Part shown: positions 1 through 7,306 of the stretch, piece after piece
Layout: each line of letters opens with the position of its first letter
How positions within the stretch are numbered: position 1 is the first letter of the stretch
Assembly: GCF_021650935.1 (NCBI RefSeq)
Contig: NZ_CP091244.1
Location: forward strand, 248,001-312,000
Origin: Thiothrix winogradskyi
GTDB lineage: Bacteria; Pseudomonadota; Gammaproteobacteria; Thiotrichales; Thiotrichaceae
Length of the DNA: 64,000 nt
Direction of reading: 5' to 3'
Made by a program: the position numbers and the translations under genes
The notes under the pieces: generated by a model
Databases searched by the model: none
What the model was told of the DNA's origin: nothing
Seen by the model: only the letters and a program-made list of their open reading frames with translations

Positions 1-322
1 GGAAGCAGCAGTTGTTGGCTACCCGCACGAGTTGACGGGTCAGGGCATCTACGCTTACGTCACCTTGATGGCAGGCGAAGAAGGTACGGATGCGCTGAAG
101 AAAGAACTGGGCGATTTGGTACGTAAAGAAATTGGTCCAATCGCGAAGGTTAACCTGATTCAGTGGGCACCGGGCTTACCGAAGACCCGTTCTGGTAAAA
201 TCATGCGCCGGATTCTGCGCAAGATTGCTGCGAATGAAATCGACGGTCTGGGCGATACTTCCACACTGGCTGACCCAAGCGTAGTCGATAACCTGATCGA
301 CTTCCGCGAAAACAAGTCATAA
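1..322 (+). CDS. acs: acetyl-CoA synthetase, C-terminal fragment
   Basis: This is the last ~107 residues of acetyl-CoA synthetase, cut by the window edge; the frame is open from base 2. Acs makes acetyl-CoA from acetate, ATP and CoA in the cytoplasm through acetyl-AMP. Visible family marks are the C-terminal lid segment with GLPKTRSGKIMRRILRKIA, whose Lys in SGK is the adenylation lysine that is reversibly acetylated in Acs enzymes, and the closing GDTSTLADPSVVDNL typical of Acs. The stop at 320-322 is followed by a hairpin repeat. Only the 3' end is present, so nothing can be said about promoter or operon. The family assignment is secure. Confidence 0.93.
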   Translation, partial: EAAVVGYPHELTGQGIYAYVTLMAGEEGTDALKKELGDLVRKEIGPIAKVNLIQWAPGLPKTRSGKIMRRILRKIAANEIDGLGDTSTLADPSVVDNLIDFRENKS

Positions 323-324
323 GA

Positions 325-391
325 ACCCTCACCCTCCAACCCCCTCTCCCGCTCAGCGGTAGAGGGGAGTAAGACGAGTTAAGGTAAGGGT
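325..391. repeat. intergenic hairpin repeat, possible terminator of acs
   Basis: Three bases after the acs stop lies a nested palindrome. The core is CCCCTCT (341-347) pairing with AGAGGGG (361-367) around an inner CCGC/GCGG stem with loop TCA. An outer arm ACCCTCACC (325-333) pairs with GGTAAGGGT (383-391) with one mismatch. Nested CCCTCACC-type intergenic palindromes recur in many gammaproteobacteria. The T-tract after it is poor, so it may be a dispersed repeat rather than a clean terminator. Confidence 0.5.
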
Positions 392-429
392 CTTTAAGCC
401 CACGCCTGTACGCCCATTTCGATTTAAAA

Positions 430-502
430 AATCCTAATAATCGTTAGGATTTTTGTTGCAAAACGGTAGAATCTGCCTAAAATCCGAATAACTGTTAGGA
501 TT
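430..502 (+). promoter_or_regulatory. hipBA promoter with two operator copies
   Basis: Two 22-bp near-identical inverted repeats at 430-451 and 481-502 have half-sites AATCCTAA (AATCCGAA in the second) and TTAGGATT around a 6-bp centre (TAATCG, TAACTG). Their starts are 51 bp apart, close to five helical turns. Between them is a sigma-70-like promoter: -35 TTGCAA at 456-461 and -10 TAAAAT at 478-483, spacer 16 bp. The second copy overlaps the -10. The arrangement fits autorepression by the XRE protein encoded just downstream, as known for HipB. That this protein binds here is inferred. Confidence 0.72.
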
Positions 503-515
503 TTATGGAGCATTT

Positions 516-785
516 ATGGCTATCACCTTAGCCACCCCTACTGATGTCGGTCATCTGGTTAGAGCCGCCCGCAAAGCGCAAAAACTACGTCAAGATGATG
601 CCGCCGGAGCAATGGGGGTTTCCGACATGTTTCTGAGTGGTTTGGAAAACGGCGCACCCGGCGTTCGTTTAGATAAATTATTGCAAGTATTACACGGCTT
701 AGGCTTGGTACTCCAAGTCGACGTCAATGACGATATTGCTGTGCAATACACCATATTACAGCGCACGAAAGCAGCTAAATCATGA
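516..785 (+). CDS. HipB-like XRE-family antitoxin/repressor
   Basis: An 89-residue protein with a Cro/C1-type helix-turn-helix over residues ~12-65 (LVRAARKAQKLRQDDAAGAM, then a second helix ending FLSGLENG). It is the usual partner of HipA-type kinases: HipB binds operators as a dimer, represses the operon and holds HipA inactive. Start ATG 516 is preceded by TGGAG at 506-510. Its stop overlaps the hipA-like start by four bases (ATGA), so the two are translationally coupled. Two palindromes upstream are its likely binding sites. The family assignment is clear; orthology to E. coli HipB is not claimed. Confidence 0.85.
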   Translation: MAITLATPTDVGHLVRAARKAQKLRQDDAAGAMGVSDMFLSGLENGAPGVRLDKLLQVLHGLGLVLQVDVNDDIAVQYTILQRTKAAKS

Positions 786-2080
786 AAGTGCTGCATGTTT
801 ACATCAATACCCGTCGGGTTGGGGAACTGCATGACACCAATGGCATTTGGTCATTTACCTACGATCCGACTTGGGTTGATGCCGTTGATGGCTATGACAT
901 TAGCCCGATATTGCCGCGCCAGTTAGTGCCGCACGTCGATAACAGTTCGCAACGCAGTGTGCAGTGGTTTTTCGATAATCTGCTCCCTGAAGAAGGCGCA
1001 CGCACCTTGCTGGCACGCGATGCGCAATTGGAAAGTGCCGATGCCTTTGGCTTGCTGGCGTATTACGGCGCAGAATCCGCTGGCTCTTTGATATTACGCA
1101 CCTCACCGGATGAAATACTGGATAGCGGCACAAGGCCACTCAGCGATGCCCACTTGCATGAGCGTATTCAGCGTTTACCGACAGTTTCCCTATCAACAGG
1201 CGCGGCAAAACGCATGTCACTGGCAGGGGCGCAACATAAGTTACCGGTTATTTTACGGAATGGGCAATTATTCGAGCCAATCGGGGTAACGCCTTCAACG
1301 CATATTCTGAAACCTGATCACCCCGATACCCACTATGCGCACAGCGTGATTAATGAATATTTCACCATGCGCTTGGCGAAAGCACTCAATCTCGTGGTGC
1401 CGGAGGTAACACGGCATTACGTGCCGGAGCCGGTATACTTGATTGAGCGTTTTGACCGCCAGATAACACTGGCGAATACCGCCCGCCTGCATCTGGTCGA
1501 TGCCTGCCAAGTTCTTGATTTGGATCGACAGTTCAAATACGCCCAAGCCAGCGTCGAACGCTTAAGCCTGCTGGCGAGCCGTTGTCATGCGCCTGCTGCT
1601 GCCCGCTTACGCTTATTTTCTTGGTTAGTGTTCAATGTGCTGGTGGGCAATAGCGATGCGCACCTGAAAAACTTGTCGTTTTTAATGAGCAAACAAGGCG
1701 TAAGCCTTGCCCCGCATTACGATTTACTCGCCATTGGGGTGTACGACACCAAGGCAATGGAACGCAATGTCTGGCCTCATACCACACTGGCATGGTCGAT
1801 ACTGGGCAAGCGCACTTTCGCGGAACTGGATCGCACGACCTTACTCAATGCGGGTGCAGTGCTGGGCATTCACGTTAACACCGCTCAACGCTTATTGGAC
1901 TTCCAGCTTGAGCGTATCAAACCTGCCGCGACGCAATTGCTGACCGCTATTGAGCAGGAAAACCACACCCTATTGCAGCAACAACCTGCCCTGAATCGCT
2001 TTTTTGCGGGGGAAGTGCGCTGCTTACGCGCCATTCTTCATGTCATTATCAACGATATGGTGCAGCGGTTACGATCATGA
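782..2080 (+). CDS. HipA-like serine/threonine kinase toxin
   Basis: 432 residues, normal length for HipA. The N-terminal couple-HipA domain (~1-110) carries WFFDNLLPE; the kinase part has the Gly-rich SLAGAQHKLPV segment, the catalytic loop GNSDAHLKN with Asp292, and the metal-binding Asp314 in PHYDLL. E. coli HipA phosphorylates glutamyl-tRNA synthetase and halts translation; other HipA-like kinases use other targets, so the substrate here is unknown. All core catalytic residues are present and it looks active. It overlaps the hipB-like gene by 4 nt and shares its autoregulated promoter. A free-standing module between acs and unrelated genes suggests a mobile or accessory origin. Confidence 0.88.
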   Translation: MKVLHVYINTRRVGELHDTNGIWSFTYDPTWVDAVDGYDISPILPRQLVPHVDNSSQRSVQWFFDNLLPEEGARTLLARDAQLESADAFGLLAYYGAESAGSLILRTSPDEILDSGTRPLSDAHLHERIQRLPTVSLSTGAAKRMSLAGAQHKLPVILRNGQLFEPIGVTPSTHILKPDHPDTHYAHSVINEYFTMRLAKALNLVVPEVTRHYVPEPVYLIERFDRQITLANTARLHLVDACQVLDLDRQFKYAQASVERLSLLASRCHAPAAARLRLFSWLVFNVLVGNSDAHLKNLSFLMSKQGVSLAPHYDLLAIGVYDTKAMERNVWPHTTLAWSILGKRTFAELDRTTLLNAGAVLGIHVNTAQRLLDFQLERIKPAATQLLTAIEQENHTLLQQQPALNRFFAGEVRCLRAILHVIINDMVQRLRS

Positions 2081-2105
2081 ACCTAAAACACTACAAGTGA
2101 TGCCC

Positions 2106-2546
2106 CTATGAATGCTCTATCAACCTCTCCTCTGTCTTCCCCAGCATCTCCCCCAACGCCAGCCGCGACGTTGCCGCCACCAATGCACGGCTGAATTTGC
2201 GCGGCGCAAACAATACGTTTTCCACAAACTCCTGATTGCTAAACACAATATCATCCGCTGTTGGTGCATAGGCACTGCCGCGACTAATACGCGCCACCCG
2301 TCCCAAATTCACCCCACGCCCATCATCCAAAATCAACAGATGCGGGCAAAGCTGCCGATACGGGTCAGGTCGGGGAAAATCCACAATCGCCAGCAACACC
2401 AAGGGCTTACCCGGAAAATGCACACCCGCATTGATTTCAGTCGAATGGATTTCCACCACATACAGCGGTTGCCCAATCAGACCCCGTAATTGCTCCACTT
2501 GTTGGTGATAAGCCGTTGACGGCCATAACGCTTCATCATCGTTCAT
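2106..2546 (-). CDS. hypothetical protein
   Basis: A 146-residue soluble protein that I do not recognise. No signal peptide or membrane segment is visible. The central part, LVLLAIVDFPRPDPYRQLCPHLLILDDGRGVNLGRVARISRG, has alternating beta-like hydrophobic stretches; the C-terminus is rich in Arg, Ala and Glu. It is the better reading of two opposing frames here, because the plus-strand frame is rich in Gln, His, Arg and Pro as shadow frames are. It lies alone between hipA (ends 2080) and amgK (starts 2641), convergent with the former. No motif supports a function. Confidence 0.6.
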   Translation of the reverse strand: MNDDEALWPSTAYHQQVEQLRGLIGQPLYVVEIHSTEINAGVHFPGKPLVLLAIVDFPRPDPYRQLCPHLLILDDGRGVNLGRVARISRGSAYAPTADDIVFSNQEFVENVLFAPRKFSRALVAATSRLALGEMLGKTEERLIEHS

Positions 2547-2640
2547 TGTTTTGCCGATTTAATGTTCAATTAACAGAAAGCCTAGCATGTTAGGATACAC
2601 TATCTATAAGCTATCAATACGCTAGGAAACGCCGAGATTT

Positions 2641-3648
2641 ATGACACAGGATACACGTCTTGAGCAATTAACTCAGTGGGTCAACAGCCTGCCCAACTGG
2701 GAGCACGCCGTCTTAGAACCTGCTTCGGCAGATGCCAGCTTCCGGCGTTATTTTCGCGCCCGTGGCACTGACGGTACGGCCATTTGCATGGATGCCCCGC
2801 CCGATAAAGAAGACATCCGCCCGTTTATAGAAGTGACGCACTTGCTGAGTGCGACCGGTGTCCACGTGCCGCAATTGTTAGCGCAAAATTTACTGGATGG
2901 CTTCTTGCTGCTAGAAGACTTGGGCAATACCAGCTACCTCAGCCAGCTTACTCCCGCCACCGCCAAAGATTTGTATGCTGATGCCCTGCACGCGCTATTG
3001 CAACTCCAGCAAGCCAACTGTGACCACCTACCTGTTTACAACGAACGTACCTTGCGCCGTGAAATGGAATTAATGCCAGAATGGTTCCTAAAAACACATT
3101 TGGGCTTTACCGAGGAAGAAATTCCACACGAGCTGATTCAGCACACCTTTGAAAACTTGATTGAAGCCGCTGTCGGGCAACCCGCCGCGTTTGTGCACCG
3201 CGATTACCACAGCCGCAATCTCATGGTAACAACCGCCAATAACCCCGGCATTATTGATTATCAGGATGCACTATTAGGGCCTGCGACCTACGATTTGGTA
3301 TCCTTGCTGCGTGACTGCTACATCGTTTGGCCGCAAGCGCAGGTGGAATGGTGGGTCGATTGCTACCGCAAAGAAGCCATTGCTGCGGGTGTGTTACCGC
3401 CGGTAGATCAGCAAACCTACCAACAATGGTTTGACCTCATGGGGCTGCAACGCCACCTGAAAGTACTGGGGATTTTTGCCCGCCTCAATCACCGTGACGG
3501 TAAACCGAGCTATCTCGATGACCTGCCCTTGGTGCTAAGTTACGTGCTGGAAATCGGCTCACGTTACCCCGAAACCAGCGAGCTAATCGAATGGATGCGG
3601 CGGGCAGGCATTCCCGAACGCATCGGCACTGTCCACATTCCCGCCTGA
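2641..3648 (+). CDS. amgK: N-acetylmuramate/N-acetylglucosamine kinase AmgK
   Basis: 335 residues of the aminoglycoside-phosphotransferase kinase fold. Catalytic Asp188 lies in HRDYHSRNLM and the metal-binding Asp206 in IIDYQDALLGPATYDL; the N-terminal ASADASFRRYFR segment is typical of AmgK. In Pseudomonas, AmgK phosphorylates C1 of MurNAc in a recycling route that feeds UDP-MurNAc synthesis and bypasses de novo, fosfomycin-sensitive MurA. The next gene is MurU, the following enzyme of this route, and its ATG overlaps this stop by one base (TGATG), so the pair is an operon. The pairing makes AmgK far likelier than a drug phosphotransferase. Confidence 0.9.
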   Translation: MTQDTRLEQLTQWVNSLPNWEHAVLEPASADASFRRYFRARGTDGTAICMDAPPDKEDIRPFIEVTHLLSATGVHVPQLLAQNLLDGFLLLEDLGNTSYLSQLTPATAKDLYADALHALLQLQQANCDHLPVYNERTLRREMELMPEWFLKTHLGFTEEEIPHELIQHTFENLIEAAVGQPAAFVHRDYHSRNLMVTTANNPGIIDYQDALLGPATYDLVSLLRDCYIVWPQAQVEWWVDCYRKEAIAAGVLPPVDQQTYQQWFDLMGLQRHLKVLGIFARLNHRDGKPSYLDDLPLVLSYVLEIGSRYPETSELIEWMRRAGIPERIGTVHIPA

Positions 3649-4352
3649 TGACAATGATGAAAGCAATGATTCTCGCCGCTGGGCACGGCACACGGATGCG
3701 CCCATTAACCGACCACACCCCCAAACCCTTGCTACCTGCTGGCGGCAAGCCGTTGATTGTGTGGCACATCGAAAAACTCGCCCGTGCGGGCTTTCGCGAC
3801 ATTGTGATCAATCTGGCGTGGCTGGGCTGGAAAATCCCCGAAGCCTTGGGCGATGGTTCACGTTGGAATGTCAATCTGCACTATTCCGACGAGCAGCAAG
3901 AGGGCGCATTGGAAACCGCAGGTGGCATTATCAAAGCCCTACCCTTGCTAGGCAACGAACCGTTTTTGGTAGTGAACGGTGATGTATGGTGCAATTATCC
4001 GTGTCTGCCTTTCCAATTAGCGGAACACGATCTGGCGCACTTGGTGCTGGTTGCCAATCCGACACACCACCCGCAAGGCGATTTCGGCTTGAATCAAGGG
4101 CGGGTTAGCAGCAACGGCGAACCGCGTTATACCTTCAGCGGCATTGGCTATTACAGCCCCGAACTGTTTGCCGGATTGCCCCAAGGCAAGCACCCACTCG
4201 CACCGTTACTGCGCCAAGCGATGCAATCACATCAAGTCAGCGGGGAATATTTTGCGGGCGACTGGCGCGACATCGGCACACCCGAACGGTTAGCAGAATT
4301 AGACCAAGATTTATCCAGCAGCGTGGTTTCTAATTTGCACCAAGGCGAATAA
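3648..4352 (+). CDS. murU: MurNAc-1-phosphate uridylyltransferase MurU
   Basis: A nucleotidyltransferase of ~235 residues. The N-terminal signature MILAAGHGTRMRPLT followed by TPKPLLPAGGKPL is the nucleotide-binding loop with its conserved Lys, and VVNGDVWCN holds the metal-binding Asp. MurU joins MurNAc-1-phosphate and UTP to give UDP-MurNAc, completing the recycling branch begun by AmgK. Starts at 3648, 3654 and 3657 are in frame; 3648 overlaps the amgK stop and is listed, while 3657 (MKAMILAAG) matches relatives best. The last ~121 bases overlap the 3' end of idi on the opposite strand. GlmU and RmlA relatives are excluded by size and by the amgK neighbour. Confidence 0.9.
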   Translation: MTMMKAMILAAGHGTRMRPLTDHTPKPLLPAGGKPLIVWHIEKLARAGFRDIVINLAWLGWKIPEALGDGSRWNVNLHYSDEQQEGALETAGGIIKALPLLGNEPFLVVNGDVWCNYPCLPFQLAEHDLAHLVLVANPTHHPQGDFGLNQGRVSSNGEPRYTFSGIGYYSPELFAGLPQGKHPLAPLLRQAMQSHQVSGEYFAGDWRDIGTPERLAELDQDLSSSVVSNLHQGE

Positions 4353-4816
4353 TGCCCAGCCACATCCGCTGCCAATACCTGTTTGAAATCTTCCCACGCA
4401 ATCCAGCGAGTAGCCGCCACTTCAAGCGGATTGAGTATTGGCTCATCCACAGTACGCGCTAACCACACCGGGCAGATTTCGTTTTCAACCACACCGCCGT
4501 ATTCACAACGGTACTGGAAATTAGGTAAGGCTTCGTACAAATCATACACCTGCATCCCCAACTCCAACTCCACCCGCCGCTGGATGGCTTCAGCAACCGA
4601 TTCGCCCAATGCCGGATGCCCACAGCACGAATTAGACCAAAAACCGGGCCACGTCAGTTTGCTGAAACTGCGTTGTTGCAATAACAGCTCCCCCGCCTGA
4701 TTAAAGATAAACACCGAAAACCCCCGGTGTAACGGGGTTTCCAGCGTATGCACTTGGCTTTTCGGCAGAGTCCCCAGCACCGCATTATGCTGATCGACCA
4801 ACACCACGTGTTCCAT
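4232..4816 (-). CDS. idi: isopentenyl-diphosphate delta-isomerase type 1
   Basis: Nudix-fold type 1 IPP isomerase, ~194 residues from ATG 4816 (MEHVVLVDQHNAVLG). It converts IPP to DMAPP for isoprenoid synthesis in the cytoplasm. Metal-ligand His positions (QVHTLETPLHRGFS, His23 and His30) and the catalytic Cys of NSCCGHP (Cys65) are present, as is the glutamate-bearing EYGGVVENEICPVW strand. It starts 7 bases after the end of folE2 on the same strand, so co-transcription is likely. Its 3' end runs 121 bases into the antisense of murU; the SPW segment near the C-terminus aligns with the family, so the overlap is not simply a misread tail. Confidence 0.88.
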   Translation of the reverse strand: MEHVVLVDQHNAVLGTLPKSQVHTLETPLHRGFSVFIFNQAGELLLQQRSFSKLTWPGFWSNSCCGHPALGESVAEAIQRRVELELGMQVYDLYEALPNFQYRCEYGGVVENEICPVWLARTVDEPILNPLEVAATRWIAWEDFKQVLAADVAGHYSPWCKLETTLLDKSWSNSANRSGVPMSRQSPAKYSPLT

Positions 4817-4823
4817 CAAGCTA

Positions 4824-5813
4824 TCAGGTCGGGTGGACGTATTCACGCGGATCGTCACGGTAGCCCCCTTCCACGCCTTTGACAACGACGGCGACCGCAT
4901 CGTGTGCGTGCAAGCTTTCCATGTGATTGACACGCAACCAGAAATCGCGCACCGAAATATCGTCGTTCAAGGCATTTTTCAGGCGACGCGCCGCATCTTC
5001 GCAAAACATCAAATTCGCCGCATTCAAACGCGCAAATTCTTGCTCATCTTCGCGTTTCACTGTGGCTTGTACCGGGGTTTTAAGCGCCGCTTCCACCCGG
5101 TCAATCAGGCTGGTAATGGGCAGTGTGCGCACTTTTTCTGCCAATTTTACCCGCACTTGCGCAATGCTGCGCTGGCTATGCGGCGTCGCCCGAATCCCGT
5201 TGGTTGTTCCTAACCAGTCGAAAACGGTGTTCGCATCCACGACGGAAGCATCGCCGAACGTTTCGCGGAAACCTTCCTGAATCAATTGCCGCGCTAACGC
5301 CGCCGAACACGGGCAAGTGGAAGAATAAGGCACTTCCACGCTAACTTCGGTGTCAATTTGCCCATTGCGCAAAGTAGCAGCGACTTTTACGGGATAGTTT
5401 TTCCAACCACTGTTATCACTCAATAGGGAATTACGGCGCTCGAAATAATCAAAACGGCATTCCAAATAAGCGGCATCGCTCAAACCACCGTGGGTATCGA
5501 CGAATTGGGCAATGGTGGCACGCAAGACTTCGGGGGTCAGGTCATTCATGCCAAGGAGTGTGTCTAGCGCCACGTATAAGCGCGACATGTGAATACCCTT
5601 GCTGTTAGGGTCAATCAAGTTAACGTAAGCCTGAACCCGTGCCAGTGTTTGCACGCGCTCACCGTTGGGGCTGCGTAGAAAGACTGGCAACTCAATTTGG
5701 CTCATCCCCACCCAGTTGAGCGTTCCTTTAGCACCTGCGAGGGGTTGCTTGGCAACATCCGGCATAGCGGCGACCGCACAGGGCAATTCCTGGCAGGCAT
5801 TTGTAGACATCAT
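4824..5813 (-). CDS. folE2: GTP cyclohydrolase FolE2 (type IB)
   Basis: 329 residues. FolE2 forms dihydroneopterin triphosphate from GTP, the first step of folate synthesis. Family marks are SRLYVALD, the cysteine motif SSTCPCSAALARQ (Cys167, Cys169), the SLHAHDAVAVV segment and the C-terminal DDPREYVHPT. FolE2 replaces zinc-dependent FolE in many bacteria and can use other metals, often under Zur control; I see no clear Zur palindrome in the 90 bases upstream. idi follows immediately on the same strand. The start could be 5813 or 5810 (two adjacent ATG codons). Confidence 0.93.
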   Translation of the reverse strand: MMSTNACQELPCAVAAMPDVAKQPLAGAKGTLNWVGMSQIELPVFLRSPNGERVQTLARVQAYVNLIDPNSKGIHMSRLYVALDTLLGMNDLTPEVLRATIAQFVDTHGGLSDAAYLECRFDYFERRNSLLSDNSGWKNYPVKVAATLRNGQIDTEVSVEVPYSSTCPCSAALARQLIQEGFRETFGDASVVDANTVFDWLGTTNGIRATPHSQRSIAQVRVKLAEKVRTLPITSLIDRVEAALKTPVQATVKREDEQEFARLNAANLMFCEDAARRLKNALNDDISVRDFWLRVNHMESLHAHDAVAVVVKGVEGGYRDDPREYVHPT

Positions 5814-5903
5814 GTGAATTCCTCTTAGTCAAGGCTTGGCTCTATGGCTAGCACAGTAGCAAAATGACCAGCACTATGACAATTTACCTAGAGCAGGCGT
5901 TGA

Positions 5904-6395
5904 TTAAAGGGCTTTACGCTGCACATGGAAATACCCCAGAAAGGAGTGGTAGACCGGCCAGATAACAATACTGCTAACTAATGAAGCCCAATACAGCCAA
6001 CCGAGATTACTGCCTCTGCCGGTCACCTGTGATATCCACAGATTCACCAACATATAGACACCGAGAATCGCGAATAATAGCGCCAACTGCTGCATAAAAG
6101 CTTCGGGCGTCATCCGCAAACTCAAACGCACCGCCAGATAAGTGACTAACACATACCCTAATGCATGTTGCCCCAATAAAGAGCCATATAAGGTATCAAC
6201 GATCAAGCCAATCGCAAACACCACCACCAGACTGATACGGTCACGAATAATCAGCGCCCAATGCACCAACGTCAATGCCACCCATTCAGGACGCCAAGCA
6301 GCAACGGATTCCCCCAAGGGAACCACCAATAACACCATGGCCAGAACCAGTGTCAGTAATACCGCACCGGGAAAACGGGGATCGTTAACGGGCAT
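5904..6395 (-). CDS. mreD: rod-shape protein MreD
   Basis: 163 residues with about five hydrophobic helices (VLLTLVLAMVLLVVPLG, WVALTLVHWALII, SLVVVFAIGLIVDTLYGSLL and two more), typical MreD length and position. MreD is the inner-membrane partner of MreC in the elongasome that guides lateral wall synthesis. It follows mreC with an 11-base overlap and closes the mreBCD operon on the minus strand. MreD diverges quickly in sequence, so the call rests on topology, the GLIVDTLYGSLLGQHALGY segment and gene order together. Confidence 0.92.
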   Translation of the reverse strand: MPVNDPRFPGAVLLTLVLAMVLLVVPLGESVAAWRPEWVALTLVHWALIIRDRISLVVVFAIGLIVDTLYGSLLGQHALGYVLVTYLAVRLSLRMTPEAFMQQLALLFAILGVYMLVNLWISQVTGRGSNLGWLYWASLVSSIVIWPVYHSFLGYFHVQRKAL

Positions 6396-7269
6396 CTAAC
6401 ACCCCTCCTGCTGGCGGCTGTATGGCAGTGTCATCAGACGGCTTCTCCCACACCAAAAGCACTTCGCGTACTGCTTCGTAATCGACTGAGGGCATTGCCC
6501 ATACCGTCGCAAATAAATCACCCTGCTTAAATTCCACACCTTTGGGCAGCACGGTGGCAATCTCATAACCAGCGGGAAACAAACCACCTAAGCCGGATGA
6601 AACAAACACATCACCCTCTTTAACGGTACTGCTGGCGGGCAAATTTGTAATTTCTATCGGGCGTCCGCGCCCATGACCATTCGCCAAGCCACGTTCGCCG
6701 GTACGTTGATTTTGCACGGGAATAGAATGTTCGCGATCAATCAATTGCATCACGCTGGCATCAAATGGGGTAACACTCACCACTTGCCCGTAGATTTTAT
6801 TGCCATCCAACACCACTTGGCTTTCCTTCACCCCATCGCGACTGCCCTTATTGAGCGTCACCAAGCCACGTACCGGGTCTTGGGCAACCTTAAAAATTTC
6901 AGCCATTAAAAAGGTATGGGTTTCGCGAGGTGCTGCATTCAGCATGGCACGCAAGCGCTGATTTTCTGCATGTACCTTATTCAGATCCTGCTGTTGGGCG
7001 GAAAAGGTTTGCACCTGCTGCTTCAGAGCCAAATTTTCATCCGATAACTGACGTTGCGCGGAAAAGAAGCCACTGGAACGCTGATAAGCCCGTTGCGGGA
7101 AATCAACCCCGTATAACAGTGGGTAAACCATCATGGTTGCCAGCGTGCGCACCGGTGCTAACGCCTTGGAATTACGGTTATCCACGGCCATTAGCACCAG
7201 CGCAACAAGAATTAGCACCATAAACCGAAACGAAAATCCCGGTGTGGCATGATAATTGGTGTCGTTAAT
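6385..7269 (-). CDS. mreC: rod-shape protein MreC, probable ATT start
   Basis: MreC, a bitopic periplasmic scaffold for the elongasome. It has an N-terminal membrane helix (MVLILVALVLMAVDN), a coiled coil (~60-115) and a beta-rich domain with SRDGVKESQVVLDGNKIYGQV and SGLGGLFPAGYEIA. The usual first start, ATG 7221, falls inside the membrane helix with no ribosome-binding site. The frame stays open upstream to a TGA with no ATG, GTG or TTG. ATT at 7267-7269 is preceded at five bases by GGAGG (7275-7279) and restores a cytoplasmic leader NDTNYHATPGFSFRF, matching the family layout. I therefore extend the gene to 7269 (294 residues). It overlaps mreD by 11 nt and follows mreB by 37 nt. Confidence 0.88.
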   Translation of the reverse strand: MNDTNYHATPGFSFRFMVLILVALVLMAVDNRNSKALAPVRTLATMMVYPLLYGVDFPQRAYQRSSGFFSAQRQLSDENLALKQQVQTFSAQQQDLNKVHAENQRLRAMLNAAPRETHTFLMAEIFKVAQDPVRGLVTLNKGSRDGVKESQVVLDGNKIYGQVVSVTPFDASVMQLIDREHSIPVQNQRTGERGLANGHGRGRPIEITNLPASSTVKEGDVFVSSGLGGLFPAGYEIATVLPKGVEFKQGDLFATVWAMPSVDYEAVREVLLVWEKPSDDTAIQPPAGGVLDAR

Positions 7270-7306
7270 GGTCGCCTCCGCTGCTGCTTGTCATTCAGCT
7301 TGCTGA

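Noticed and set aside
2112..2489. 125-codon plus-strand frame opposite the 2106-2546 gene
   Set aside because: Gln/His/Arg/Pro-rich composition typical of a shadow frame; no start signal.
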